From assembly GCA_031549115.1 (NCBI GenBank), contig JAVBQJ010000011.1:1-54561 (forward strand): DNA of 54,561 nt, written 5' to 3'. The stretch comes from JAVBQJ01 sp031549115. GTDB taxonomy: Bacteria; Verrucomicrobiota; Lentisphaeria; Victivallales; Victivallaceae. A program made the translations under genes and the position numbers. The notes under the pieces are model-generated. The model searched no databases. It was not told where the DNA came from and saw only the letters and a program-made list of their open reading frames with translations. This document shows positions 33,154 through 42,928 of the stretch, one piece after another. Position 1 is the first letter of the stretch. Each line of letters begins with the position of its first letter.

Positions 33154-34746
33154 TCAGGCGCTGCGCAGCCGTCCCGGCCGTGTACGCGCCTGCAGTGAAT
33201 CCGCATACAACAGATAGTGTTCGCAACAGAGCTTACCGTGAAACGGTAATGCCGGTAACCAGGCCTTGCGGCGCTCCCACATCTCGATTTCCCGGGCCGC
33301 CAACGGCGATTCGAAGTGTCCGGATTCGTGTTCCCGGCGGAATTGCAACTTCATGTCATGCACCGGACTTCCGTCCACCTCGAGAATCCGGTTGCGCCCC
33401 AGAATCTCCAATCCGTAGCGGGACGGCCGATTGCCGAAGTCGGTATGGTCGAAGAGCACAAACGCACTGGCCGTCATCCCGTCAATGTAACTCCAGGCCC
33501 GCTCCAGAAAACCGCAGGTTTCATCCAGCGCCGCCGCGTCGGAACCCGGAGCGCCGAAGATCATCATCAGCAAATTGGAAATCCCCTCCCCGGCCGCCTG
33601 CTTGATCACCTCCAGCGAAGTCTCCGGATCGGTGCCTTTGTTCATCGTGTCCAGGAGCCGCTGCGAACCGCTCTCCATCCCCCAGCTGATCCAACAGCAG
33701 CCGGCCCGCGCCGCCTTGCTCAACAACGCCGGCGTGTACTCGCCGATCGTGCGCGCCATCACCTGGAAACGGCAGTCCACTCCCACAGCCAGAATGGCGT
33801 TGCTGAGTTCGTTGAGAAAAAACGGATCGACATACTGGTCCACCATGTAAAAGTGGCGGCAGCCGAAGCGGCTGGCGCGCGCCTGCATCTCCAGTGCCAC
33901 CGCCATGGCCGGGCGCTGCCGGTGCCGCCCGAACGAGCTGTTGTGGGAGCAAAAGCGGCAACGGCGCCACTTGCAGCCGCGGCAGCCGTAAATCGGCAAC
34001 ACCGGGACCGGATTGAAATAGCCCCCCTGAGCCAGTTGCGTGAAATCCGGCGGCGACAGCACCGATAAATCCTCCGGCGGCATCGCGCTGCCGGAACAAA
34101 GGATGTCGCCGCGCTCCCGGTAATAACAACCGGGAATCCGCTCCCAGCCGCATCCGTCCAGAAGAGCCTCAAAGGCAATCTCCCCCTCCCCGGTCAGCAC
34201 CGCCTCGACAAAAGGCGCGGCGGTGAGCAGCTCCGCCGGCGACAACGCACTCATCGCGGCACCGCCGATCACAATGCGGCAGCCGGAGCGCAGTTCCCGC
34301 GTCAGATAGCGGCCCAGCGCCAGAACGAACGGCAACTGATCCAGGTACATGGCCGAAAACGCCACGATTTCCGGCGTGGAACGGGCAATCCTGCGGGAAT
34401 GCCGCTCCAGCAACGCCTTCAATTCCTCTCCCAGTCCCTTCCCGGCAAGATACCGCCGCGCCTGATGTTCCAGCCGGTCGATCTTCTGCCGGGCAATCGG
34501 CATGCCGCCGCCCCAGCGGTCGGCGTAAACCTGCGGGTTCAGGAATATCCCGAGCGGCCCCCGGCCAAACCCGCGCATCGTCTCCAACTGCAAATCCGCG
34601 TCGCAAAGACAATTCCATAAATCCAGATTGGCGTCAAAGAGATCGACATCGATATTTTTGCGGGCGGCCACCGCGGCCAGACAAGCCATCCCCAGCGGCA
34701 TGTAAGTCGGCCCGGTACGGGGAGGAAACAACAGTAGAATACGCAT
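33154..34746 (-). CDS. B12-binding-type radical SAM protein
   Basis: 530 residues. The N-terminus is a cobalamin-binding-like Rossmann domain (MRILLLFPPRTGPTYMPLG, VEAVLTGEGEIAFEALL). The iron-sulfur motif near residues 255-265 reads GCKWRRCRFCS, i.e. C-x4-C-x2-C instead of the common C-x3-C-x2-C; this variant occurs in some peptide-modifying and uncharacterised members. FYMVDQYVDP and SWGMESGSQRLLDTMNKGT are typical of the barrel. Substrate unknown; no precursor peptide gene was recognised nearby. It follows the hybrid kinase gene on the same strand. Confidence 0.85.
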   Translation of the reverse strand: MRILLLFPPRTGPTYMPLGMACLAAVAARKNIDVDLFDANLDLWNCLCDADLQLETMRGFGRGPLGIFLNPQVYADRWGGGMPIARQKIDRLEHQARRYLAGKGLGEELKALLERHSRRIARSTPEIVAFSAMYLDQLPFVLALGRYLTRELRSGCRIVIGGAAMSALSPAELLTAAPFVEAVLTGEGEIAFEALLDGCGWERIPGCYYRERGDILCSGSAMPPEDLSVLSPPDFTQLAQGGYFNPVPVLPIYGCRGCKWRRCRFCSHNSSFGRHRQRPAMAVALEMQARASRFGCRHFYMVDQYVDPFFLNELSNAILAVGVDCRFQVMARTIGEYTPALLSKAARAGCCWISWGMESGSQRLLDTMNKGTDPETSLEVIKQAAGEGISNLLMMIFGAPGSDAAALDETCGFLERAWSYIDGMTASAFVLFDHTDFGNRPSRYGLEILGRNRILEVDGSPVHDMKLQFRREHESGHFESPLAAREIEMWERRKAWLPALPFHGKLCCEHYLLYADSLQARTRPGRLRSA

Positions 34747-34858
34747 AAAAATAAAACTTCAAATTGACTTTGTCAAAAAATGCGTCAGTAATATACCGCC
34801 AAAACCGGAAAAAATCCAGCCAAAAAATGCGGCTCCGAAAAAAAATTCGACACAAATT

Positions 34859-37800
34859 TCAACAGAAGCGCGACAGCAATTCACGAAGTTTTTCGATCGT
34901 GACCGGCTTGGTGACGAGACCGTCGAAACAACGGATATCAAAGTTTTCCGAAGTGGCGACATCGGCGGTAACCGCAATCACCGGCAATTTTTCCAACCCC
35001 GGAAGCGCATGAATCCGTCCCGCCAGCTGCGCGCCGTCCATCTCCGGCATCCACACATCCGTCAACACCAGATCCACCGTCCGCGTTTCCAGCAGAGCCA
35101 GCGCCTCCGGCCCGGACGCCGCGGCAATGCATTCGCCCCCCATCCGCACCAGCATGGCCTCCAGAACCTTCCGGTTCATCGCGATGTCGTCGACGAGAAG
35201 GAAACGCATTCCGGCACGGAACTCGCCATCTTTCGCCCCTGCCGCCGGGACGGCAACGTTTCTAGTCTCCGCGTCCCGGACATAGCGGACATGCTCGAGC
35301 ACGACAGTGAAAGCACTGCCCTGGTCCGGCCGGCTCGCCACGGAAATCCGTCCATCCATTTTCTGCAGCATCCGGCGGCAAATCGCCAACCCCAGCCCGG
35401 TGCCGTTACTGGCCGCCTGCGCACCGCGCAAGCGCTCGGATTGCACGAAAGGCTCGAATAACTTCTGCTGATCTCCCGCCGTCATGCCGATTCCGGTATC
35501 CGCGACTTCGATCGTCAGAGTACCTTCCGGCGCTTCCGGTCCGGCGGCGAAATCGACCCGCAGCGTCCAGCCGCCCGCTTCGGTGAACTTCACCGCATTG
35601 CCGATCAGGTTGAACAGAATCTGCCGGATGCGCAGCTTGTCCACGAAAAGCAGCGGCAGCGTCTCCGGAATTTCCAGATGCCCGTACAGATTTTTCGAGC
35701 GCATCAACGGTTGGAAAATCCGGGCCACATCCCGGCACAGAGCGCCGAAATCGGTCTCCTCCAGCAGAAAATCCATTTGCCCGGCTTCCAGCTTGGACAA
35801 ATCCAGTACGTCATTGATCAATTGCAGCAACGCGTTTCCGGAGGCGGCAATGCTGTCCAGATACTCCTCGCGCACCTCCCGCTCCAGCCGGTCGTCCTTC
35901 AACAGCTCGGTAAAACCGATCACCGCATTCAGGGGTGTCCGGATCTCATGACTCATCGACGCCAGAAACAGGCTTTTCGCCCGGTTGGCCTCTTCCGCCG
36001 CCCGCAATGCGGCCAGCAGTTTTTCATGGTTGCGCTTGCGCTCCAGAATCAGCTCGAAAAGATGCGCCGCCGCCCGCAGGAAGGCCAAACTCAAATCGCT
36101 CAACCGGTGCGGCGTATCCAGATAAAACACCCCGAGCTGTCCCCACAGCTTGCCGTTCAGGAAAATTCCCGCGGCATACTGCGACGCCACCCGGAATTTC
36201 CGGTTCAGCGGCATCCAGCCGGCAATCCCGGAGTGAACCCGGTACAAGGCCACATCCGGAACCAGCACCAATTCCCGTTTCTCCAATGTCGCATACCACG
36301 CTTCGGCGGTCGAGAGCGGCATGTCCGGTTGCTCCCGGAAACACAGACCGCAGCCGGGCGCGACGAACTCCTCCAGAAGCGTACAGCATTCGTGCTCATG
36401 GCGGTATTCGATGATACAGCAGTTTCCGCACTTCACATGCTCGCCGATCAGGCGCAGGGTACGCCGGATCGCACCGTCGATATCCTGCTCGCTCATCAGC
36501 TCTTCCAAACAGACATTCAAAATCTTTTCGTTGGCGGCGAGCGCATTGAGTTCCGTGACATCCACCCCGGATTTGACCACATTGATCAGTTTGCCGTTTT
36601 CATCCGCGACCGGTTCCGCGTGAATGATGTAATCGCGTCCGCGGTACGACAGCTCCATTCGTGCCGGATTGCCGGTCGCGATCACCTGTTGGACCGGGCT
36701 GTCATCTCCGGCCGGCAGCATGGTCCCGAACACTTCCCGGCACGATGTCTTCAACAACTCGGCTTCGCTGAGGCATGTCATTTCGGTCACGGCGGTATTG
36801 ACGCGGATCAATTTGCCATTCGCATCATACAGCCAGATCGGAATCCGGATATTATTCAGAATCAACTGTTTCTCCCGGTCGGCCCGTGCCACGGACGCAT
36901 TTTGCCGGGCCCGAATCTGCGCCAACGCCACGATATTCGCCATCGACCGCATGATATTTTCGTCGATTTCCGAAAAAACGCGGTTGAATTTATCGAAGCC
37001 GATCAGCACCACTCCCCATAAGGCGTTTTCGATGAAAACCGGAGCCGCAATCACCGAACGCATCGGGAAATCACGCCACGTCTCCAGCCCCGGAACCGCA
37101 GCGGTATCGGCAACCGCAAAAATCCGGTTGCCGATAAAATCCGGGTGGCCGCAAGCGAAGAACGGCTGCTGCGCCTCCTCCGGCAATCCCCGTACACTGG
37201 AAGTTCCCGGCGCAATCCACTCCGCAATCACCCGGTACCGGCCGGTCTCCGCATTGTAAACGGCAATGCAACCGCCGTCGCAATAGCTCTGACGGCTGAT
37301 GTTTTCCAGAATGCTTTCAATACTATGTTCGAAATTATCATCCAACGCCACTTGCGCCAGCGCGGCATTGGTGATCCGCTCGCTTTCAACCAGATTGTGA
37401 AGCCGGCTCACATCCGCCCCGGCCCCCAGCAACAGGCGCCGCCCGCTCGCGGTGACAAAAGGTTTTTTGAGCATCTGGATATGATGGAGTTTCCCGTTCG
37501 CGTCGGTGGCGTGTTCGGACGACTCCTGTTCCCGGTCGGCGGCAATGATCGCTTCGTCGGTACGCCGGAAAAACGCGGCGTCTTCGGCTAACGGGAAAAG
37601 CTCCGCATCGGTCTTTCCGATCACCTGCTCCTTCGTTCTATTGATGAAAGCGGCAAACGCGTCGTTGGACAAGACGTAACGGAAATCGTCGGCGGCGTCT
37701 TTGGCAAAAAAGTACAGGGGAACCGCATTGATCACCGCATCCCAGAGGCGGGCGGCCTCCTCCAGCTTCCTGAGGTTGCTGGTGTTTTCCCGCCCCAGAT

Positions 37801-38389
37801 GCTCGGCCTGGCGCCGCGCCGCCAGAAGCTCGCTGTTGTCATAGGAAATCCAGATCACCGCCTCCCGGCCGAACCAATTGGAACCGAGCGGCGCAATCCG
37901 CATCACCCGGCGGGTGTCGCCGAATTCATACTCCAAAGTCACCGGCTGCAAGCGGTCGAACACTTCGGCAAATATCCGGGAAGTTTTCGGATAGTCGATT
38001 TCCGGAATATCGGCCAGGTTGTTCCACTTCAGGACATTGTCCTTGTTGCCTTCGTTGTCGTGAAGGTAAAGTATATTGCCCTCGCGGTCGATCACTCCGG
38101 TGCGCACCGGCAAACGCTCCAGCACCGACAGACCGCGCCGCGCCATGCGCTGCTCCCGCCACAGATATAAAACCAGCAGCAAAAGCCCCACGCCCCCGAT
38201 GGCGAAAACACTTATCTCCCAGAAGTGCGCGGAAGGTATCGCCCCCGGAACCTCTTCCGCATCATTGAAAAAGTTCCGCAGCAACCATCCATGGCCATCC
38301 CATGCGGCCAAAAACAATATGACCAAACCGATCAGCACGACCCTTACGGGACGGCTTCGCCAGATTTTCCAATGGTGTCGTATCTCCAT
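34859..38389 (-). CDS. Hybrid sensor histidine kinase with PAS/GAF sensor array
   Basis: 1176 residues. Two transmembrane helices lie at about 15-32 and 50-67, with only a short loop between, so the sensing parts are cytoplasmic. In order: PAS (about 83-190), PAS (210-330), GAF (350-490), PAS (500-620), GAF (640-790), HisKA with phospho-histidine at about 814 (SMSHEIRTPLNAVIGF), HATPase with N, G1 and G2 boxes (NLIGNAVKFT, DTGIGM, GTGLGLAI), and a C-terminal receiver with aspartate near 1110 (LVLTDVWMPEMDG). Domain limits are estimates. The second response regulator or Hpt partner is not in the window. The signal is unknown. Confidence 0.93.
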   Translation of the reverse strand: MEIRHHWKIWRSRPVRVVLIGLVILFLAAWDGHGWLLRNFFNDAEEVPGAIPSAHFWEISVFAIGGVGLLLLVLYLWREQRMARRGLSVLERLPVRTGVIDREGNILYLHDNEGNKDNVLKWNNLADIPEIDYPKTSRIFAEVFDRLQPVTLEYEFGDTRRVMRIAPLGSNWFGREAVIWISYDNSELLAARRQAEHLGRENTSNLRKLEEAARLWDAVINAVPLYFFAKDAADDFRYVLSNDAFAAFINRTKEQVIGKTDAELFPLAEDAAFFRRTDEAIIAADREQESSEHATDANGKLHHIQMLKKPFVTASGRRLLLGAGADVSRLHNLVESERITNAALAQVALDDNFEHSIESILENISRQSYCDGGCIAVYNAETGRYRVIAEWIAPGTSSVRGLPEEAQQPFFACGHPDFIGNRIFAVADTAAVPGLETWRDFPMRSVIAAPVFIENALWGVVLIGFDKFNRVFSEIDENIMRSMANIVALAQIRARQNASVARADREKQLILNNIRIPIWLYDANGKLIRVNTAVTEMTCLSEAELLKTSCREVFGTMLPAGDDSPVQQVIATGNPARMELSYRGRDYIIHAEPVADENGKLINVVKSGVDVTELNALAANEKILNVCLEELMSEQDIDGAIRRTLRLIGEHVKCGNCCIIEYRHEHECCTLLEEFVAPGCGLCFREQPDMPLSTAEAWYATLEKRELVLVPDVALYRVHSGIAGWMPLNRKFRVASQYAAGIFLNGKLWGQLGVFYLDTPHRLSDLSLAFLRAAAHLFELILERKRNHEKLLAALRAAEEANRAKSLFLASMSHEIRTPLNAVIGFTELLKDDRLEREVREEYLDSIAASGNALLQLINDVLDLSKLEAGQMDFLLEETDFGALCRDVARIFQPLMRSKNLYGHLEIPETLPLLFVDKLRIRQILFNLIGNAVKFTEAGGWTLRVDFAAGPEAPEGTLTIEVADTGIGMTAGDQQKLFEPFVQSERLRGAQAASNGTGLGLAICRRMLQKMDGRISVASRPDQGSAFTVVLEHVRYVRDAETRNVAVPAAGAKDGEFRAGMRFLLVDDIAMNRKVLEAMLVRMGGECIAAASGPEALALLETRTVDLVLTDVWMPEMDGAQLAGRIHALPGLEKLPVIAVTADVATSENFDIRCFDGLVTKPVTIEKLRELLSRFC

Positions 38390-38423
38390 GGCAGCAGAAA
38401 TGTCTTCTTTCCTCTATTGCCGG

Positions 38424-39470
38424 TTATGACGTACGCTTCGCCAACTCCGCCTTCAACGCCGTCACCACCGCCCGGCTCCGGGCGGCCGTATCCTTCAGTG
38501 CCTTGAAGGCCTTCAACAACGCACTGTCGGTCAATTCCTTGTCCGCGGCCACGGCGGCGGCGTAATCCATCCCGGCCACCTTTTTCAGCCGCAGCAATTG
38601 ATCGATAGCCTGCGCCGGATCTTCGGCTTTGGCGCTCTTCCAGCCGGAAGCGGCCGGATCCGCAATCACCAGATCGGCATCGAGCCACGCCAGCTGCAGA
38701 TAAACCTCGTCGGCCAATACCGCAGAGAAGCGATCCTGAAGCAGCTTGGCGTCCGTTTCCAGCGCGGAAATCCACAACTTCAACTGCGCGGCGTTGCAGC
38801 GCTCGAAAAAGCCGGCGCGGTTCAGGTCTTCGGCCAACGTCAACTGCTGCGTGAAAAGATTCTGCGCCGTCATCACACTGGTCAAATAAGGTTCCCGGAC
38901 CACCACCCGGAACAGCGAATCCAACTGCTGCCAGTAGTCGATCACCTGATAGAGCTTGCCCCACTCCGCCATGAACGCCAGGCGCCCCTGATAAAGTTTG
39001 CCCCATTGCACCACCGCATTGACCCCGGCGGAGTCATATTGCGCCGGTTCGAAATTGCGGGACAGCGCGATGTTCCCATCCGCCACCGCCTGATCCAGCG
39101 CCGCCAGATAGCTGTCCGCGCGCCGTTGCGCCACCTGCCAGCGATTGAATAATTCCGCCGGATAGTCCTGGCCGATCCGCACCGCGCTGTCCGGAAATGC
39201 CGGAACATTGCGCATCCGTTCGCGCATCGCCGCCAGCTTGCCGGCGGAAGCCGGCGGATAAAGGTTCTTCATCACCGCGGCATCCGGCAGCATTCCGGCC
39301 GCCGCCGCCATCTTTTTCACCTGGTCCAGCCGCGATTCCCACAAAAGAAAAACGACCAGAGCCGCCACCACCACCAATACCGCAACAATCGCACCCCAGA
39401 TCCACAGCCTCGGTTTGCCCGGCCTCGGGCGGATTTTCTGTTCTCCGGTGCTCACATTTTCGTCGCTCAT
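38424..39470 (-). CDS. Single-pass membrane protein of unknown function
   Basis: 348 residues from the ATG at 39470, preceded by AGGAG nine bases upstream; an ATG 30 bp earlier lacks a site. A transmembrane helix (WIWGAIVAVLVVVAALVVFLLW, split by tryptophans, about residues 22-43) leads into a mostly alpha-helical, alanine-rich extracytoplasmic region with repeated W-G-K-L-Y-Q phrases (VVQWGKLYQG, AEWGKLYQV). No family is recognised. Its first 40 codons and the bases just before the start resemble those of the esterase gene at 31011. It lies 34 bp upstream of the hybrid kinase gene on the same strand, so it could be an accessory sensor; this is inference. Confidence 0.7.
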   Translation of the reverse strand: MSDENVSTGEQKIRPRPGKPRLWIWGAIVAVLVVVAALVVFLLWESRLDQVKKMAAAAGMLPDAAVMKNLYPPASAGKLAAMRERMRNVPAFPDSAVRIGQDYPAELFNRWQVAQRRADSYLAALDQAVADGNIALSRNFEPAQYDSAGVNAVVQWGKLYQGRLAFMAEWGKLYQVIDYWQQLDSLFRVVVREPYLTSVMTAQNLFTQQLTLAEDLNRAGFFERCNAAQLKLWISALETDAKLLQDRFSAVLADEVYLQLAWLDADLVIADPAASGWKSAKAEDPAQAIDQLLRLKKVAGMDYAAAVAADKELTDSALLKAFKALKDTAARSRAVVTALKAELAKRTS

Positions 39471-39505
39471 GATGTCATGCTCCTCGCTTTTGGGTTCCAT
39501 GCACT

Positions 39506-40102
39506 TTAAAAGTCATCGTCCAGAATGGACATTTCATCTTCCACGAATTCCAACGCTTTGGCAAAGGCCCTCGCCCGGTGGCTGATCTTGTTTTTCAACG
39601 CGCCGTCCATTTCCGCGAAGGTCTGATCGTAACCGTCCGGCACAAACAACGGGTCATAGCCGAAGCCGTCGGTGCCGCGCGGCTCCGTCAGGAGCGTCCC
39701 CTCCACCACGCCTTCGAAGGTTTCAATCACTTCCCCGTTGGCGGCAATCGCAATCGCGCAAACGAAACGGGCACGGCGGTTGTCTTTGCCCTCCAGCTCC
39801 CGGAGCACCCGGGCAATCCGTTCTTTGTCGGTCGGCGCGTAACGGGCGGAAAAAATTCCCGGCGCCCCGTTCAATGCCTCGATTTCCACCCCGGAATCAT
39901 CCGCGAAAGCCGGGACATCGCAATATTTGCAGGCGGCCAATGCCTTGATCGCCGCGTTTTCCCGGAATGTGGCGCCGTTTTCCTCGACCTCCGGAAAGTC
40001 CGGATAATCGGCAAGGCTGCGCAGCTCCACCTTTTGGTCCGCCATCAATTCGCGATATTCATTCACTTTGTGCTGATTGCCGGTTGCGACAACAATGTAC
40101 AT
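39506..40102 (-). CDS. rdgB: XTP/dITP diphosphatase (HAM1 family)
   Basis: 198 residues, usual length. The N-terminal MYIVVATGNQHKVNEY is the nucleotide-binding T-G-N-x-x-K motif; FADDSGVEIEALNGAPGIFSARY and the C-terminal ISHRARAF are also family hallmarks. It hydrolyses non-canonical purine triphosphates to monophosphates and so protects DNA. It lies 18 bp downstream of the heptosyltransferase gene, in a leftward group with gpmI and lpxA. Confidence 0.96.
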   Translation of the reverse strand: MYIVVATGNQHKVNEYRELMADQKVELRSLADYPDFPEVEENGATFRENAAIKALAACKYCDVPAFADDSGVEIEALNGAPGIFSARYAPTDKERIARVLRELEGKDNRRARFVCAIAIAANGEVIETFEGVVEGTLLTEPRGTDGFGYDPLFVPDGYDQTFAEMDGALKNKISHRARAFAKALEFVEDEMSILDDDF

Positions 40103-40120
40103 GAAACGGTTTCCTTATAC

Positions 40121-41224
40121 TTATAAATTGCGTTTTTCAAGCTCGCTTTCGACCTGCTCCGGCGTCACCCGGGCAATGCAGCACTGCCCGGAACGGCATT
40201 CGCGGTAGAAACACGGCGAACACGCCGCCGGGTTGGTCAATATGGTCCAATTGTCTCCCACCGGACCGGTTGCGACATAATCGGTCGGCCCGAATATCGC
40301 CACTCCGGCCAGTCCGGCCGCCGCCGCCAGATGCATCAGCCCGGAGTCGTTCGCCACCATGCCGCGAGCGCCATGGAACAAGTGCAACAGCTCGGAGAAA
40401 CTGGTTTGCCCGCATAAATTGGAGGCCTTCGCCGGCGGTAGGCCGTCAATGATTTCGGCGCCGATCGCCGCCTCCGCCTGGCTGCCCAGGACCGCCACCA
40501 GCCCTCCCCGCGCGATCTGCCACGCGGCGATTTGATGATAACTTTCGGACGGCCAGCGCTTGCCGGCGCCATACGCCGCCCCCGCCGCCAGCAGCAACAC
40601 ATTCGGATGCTCCCGGAACGCGGCAAACTCCGGATTGATCTGTTCCAACGGAATCCGCGGCGTCAACACCGGAAACGAACCGTCCCAGCGCGGCGCCCCC
40701 AGCGCATACACCATACTCAAATATTTCAAGGCATGATGCGGTGCATTGAGCTGATGCCGGACCCGCGCCGGAAACGAAAAGGTGCGCTTCATCAACAAGC
40801 CGCGGCAGCGCGCCTTGGCGCCGAACAGCTGTTTCACGCCGATGCGCCGCAGCGCAATCGTATCGCGCAGCGAATTGGTCAGCAGAATACCGGTCGAACA
40901 GCCCCATTTGCGGATGTAGTCGATTTCCCGCGGCTCCCACTTCCGATGCGGCGCGCTCAATACCGCCAATCGGGTGAAAAAACCCTTCGGCAGCGCATCG
41001 CACAATCCGGCCACGCCGGGAGCGCAAATTCCGTACAGCGGAATCTGCGCCGTCTCCAGCAATTGCCGCAGCTGCTTCAACGCCGGCAAGGTCATCACCG
41101 CGTCTCCGAGCCAATTCGGCAGCCGCACCACCACCCCGGAAGCGCACTGCGTCAGATCCAGCGGCCGGACCGGAAACTCCGGCGCCGCCGCCAACTCCGC
41201 GATATGCTGCTCGATTCTGGTCAT
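40121..41224 (-). CDS. waaF: LPS heptosyltransferase (GT9, WaaF-like)
   Basis: 367 residues. VVVRLPNWLGDAVMTLPAL is the N-terminal signature of heptosyltransferase II, and MVANDSGLMHLAAAAGLAGVAIFGPTD is the C-terminal donor-binding region of GT9 enzymes. A cysteine-rich tail (CSPCFYRECRSGQCC) is typical of many GT9 members. It transfers heptose to the LPS inner core at the cytoplasmic face. The N-terminus is about 30 residues longer than in E. coli. It lies 10 bp downstream of gpmI. The precise acceptor, and whether it is WaaF or a relative, cannot be settled here. Confidence 0.85.
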   Translation of the reverse strand: MTRIEQHIAELAAAPEFPVRPLDLTQCASGVVVRLPNWLGDAVMTLPALKQLRQLLETAQIPLYGICAPGVAGLCDALPKGFFTRLAVLSAPHRKWEPREIDYIRKWGCSTGILLTNSLRDTIALRRIGVKQLFGAKARCRGLLMKRTFSFPARVRHQLNAPHHALKYLSMVYALGAPRWDGSFPVLTPRIPLEQINPEFAAFREHPNVLLLAAGAAYGAGKRWPSESYHQIAAWQIARGGLVAVLGSQAEAAIGAEIIDGLPPAKASNLCGQTSFSELLHLFHGARGMVANDSGLMHLAAAAGLAGVAIFGPTDYVATGPVGDNWTILTNPAACSPCFYRECRSGQCCIARVTPEQVESELEKRNL

Positions 41225-41234
41225 TTCACCCGAC

Positions 41235-42890
41235 TTATTTTTTCATGTTCAAAACGCTCGGGTCATACCCCGCCGGCGCCTGATATCCCAGCAATTCAAT
41301 GCAGGTCGCCGCCAGCGAACTGATGCCGAGCCCCTCGCGGAGCGCGGGTTCGTATTCGCCATGGCTGTCGGCGTCGAAGACGATGCACGGCACCGGATTG
41401 AGCGAATGGCTGGTCTTGCGGCACGGAACCCCGTTTTCGTCCAACAGGACATTGCCTTTCTTGTCATGCTCGAGCATATCGTCGGCATTGCCGTGGTCCG
41501 CCGAGAGCACCATCACGCCGCCGGCCTTTTGGACCGCCTTGACGATGCGTTCGACACACAGATCGACCGCCCCCATCGCCACCAGCACCGCCTGCATAAT
41601 GCCGGTGTGGCCGACCATGTCGCCGTTGGCGAGGTTGACCCGGATCATACCGTATTTGCCGGAGCGGATTGCGTCGACGACCACATCGGTGACCTCCGCC
41701 GCCTTCATCCACGGACGCTGTTCGAACGGCACCCGGTCGGAGGGAACTTCAATATACGTTTCCAGAGTTTCGGAGAACTTGCCGGAGCGGTTGCCGTTGA
41801 AAAAATAGGTCACGTGGCCGAATTTCTGGGTTTCGCTGGTCGCCAGCTGCTTGACGCCGGAGGCGCACAGATATTCCCCCATCGTCCGGTCGATCTCCGG
41901 CGGATTCACCAGGAACTTTTTCGGCACATGCAAATCGCCGTCGTATTCCATCATCCCGGCGTACATCACCTTCGGCCGCCGCTTGCGGTCGAATTGCGGC
42001 AGCTCGTCATTCTCGAACGCCGCGGTGATTTCGAGCGAACGGTCGCCGCGGAAGTTGTAGTAGATCACCGAATCGCCGTCTTCGATCGCTCCCACCGGCG
42101 TCTTGCCGTCGTCGGAGATCACAAACGCGGGCAGATCCTGGTCGATGGCGCCGGTCTCTCCACGCAGCGCCACCACCGCGTCATGCGCGCTGGGGAAACA
42201 ACTGCCTTCGCCGAGCACATGGGTGGCCCAGCCGCGCTTGACCATATCCCAGTCGGCACCGTAACGGTCCATCGTAATCACCATGCGGCCGCCGCCGGAG
42301 GCGATCCGGTAATCGACGCCGGAAGCGTTCAGATCCGCCAGGAATTTTTCGAACGGATCGATGTAATCCAACGCGGAGGTTTCCGGAACATCGCGGCCGT
42401 CCAGCAGGATGTGGAGCCGGACGCGCTTGACGCCGGCGTTTTTCGCCTCTTCGAGCATCGCGTGCAAGTGGGAGATGTTGCTGTGGACATTGCCGTCGGA
42501 AAAGAGGCCGATGAAGTGCAGCGTGGTATTGTTCCTGACCGCGTTGTCGACCAACTCTTTCCAGGTGGCGCCGTCGAACAGTTTTTTCGACGTGATCGCG
42601 TCGTCCACCAGCTTCGCGCCCTGCGCGAACACCCGGCCGCAGCCGATCGCGTTATGGCCGACTTCGCTGTTGCCCATGTCGGCGTCCGACGGCATGCCGA
42701 CCGCGACGCCGTGCGCCTTGAGGCTGGTCGACGGACAATGCGCCATCAGATAATCCAATTCCGGCGTCGGGGCTATTTTCACCGCGTCGCCGTCGGCGTA
42801 TTTGCCGAAGCCGACACCATCGAGAATCACCAGCACCACCGGTCCGCGGCGCGGCGTAAAATTCGGGTTCTTTTTCAACGCTTCCAACAT
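41235..42890 (-). CDS. gpmI: 2,3-bisphosphoglycerate-independent phosphoglycerate mutase
   Basis: 551 residues from the ATG at 42890, which has AGGAG nine bases upstream; the longer reading runs into the lpxA gene. LVILDGVGFGKYADGDA binds manganese, GNSEVGHNAIGCGRV contains the phosphoserine, and LSADHGNADDM supplies the C-terminal metal ligands. It interconverts 3- and 2-phosphoglycerate in glycolysis without a cofactor. It is embedded among LPS genes, between lpxA and waaF, probably on one leftward transcript. Confidence 0.95.
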   Translation of the reverse strand: MLEALKKNPNFTPRRGPVVLVILDGVGFGKYADGDAVKIAPTPELDYLMAHCPSTSLKAHGVAVGMPSDADMGNSEVGHNAIGCGRVFAQGAKLVDDAITSKKLFDGATWKELVDNAVRNNTTLHFIGLFSDGNVHSNISHLHAMLEEAKNAGVKRVRLHILLDGRDVPETSALDYIDPFEKFLADLNASGVDYRIASGGGRMVITMDRYGADWDMVKRGWATHVLGEGSCFPSAHDAVVALRGETGAIDQDLPAFVISDDGKTPVGAIEDGDSVIYYNFRGDRSLEITAAFENDELPQFDRKRRPKVMYAGMMEYDGDLHVPKKFLVNPPEIDRTMGEYLCASGVKQLATSETQKFGHVTYFFNGNRSGKFSETLETYIEVPSDRVPFEQRPWMKAAEVTDVVVDAIRSGKYGMIRVNLANGDMVGHTGIMQAVLVAMGAVDLCVERIVKAVQKAGGVMVLSADHGNADDMLEHDKKGNVLLDENGVPCRKTSHSLNPVPCIVFDADSHGEYEPALREGLGISSLAATCIELLGYQAPAGYDPSVLNMKK

Positions 42891-42928
42891 ATTCTGCAAC
42901 TCCTGTCTTTCTAGTATATTGCGTAACT

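Noticed and set aside
39471..39500. Earlier ATG for the membrane protein gene at 38424
   Set aside because: No Shine-Dalgarno before it, while ATG 39470 has AGGAG at a good distance and a homologous head in the esterase gene.
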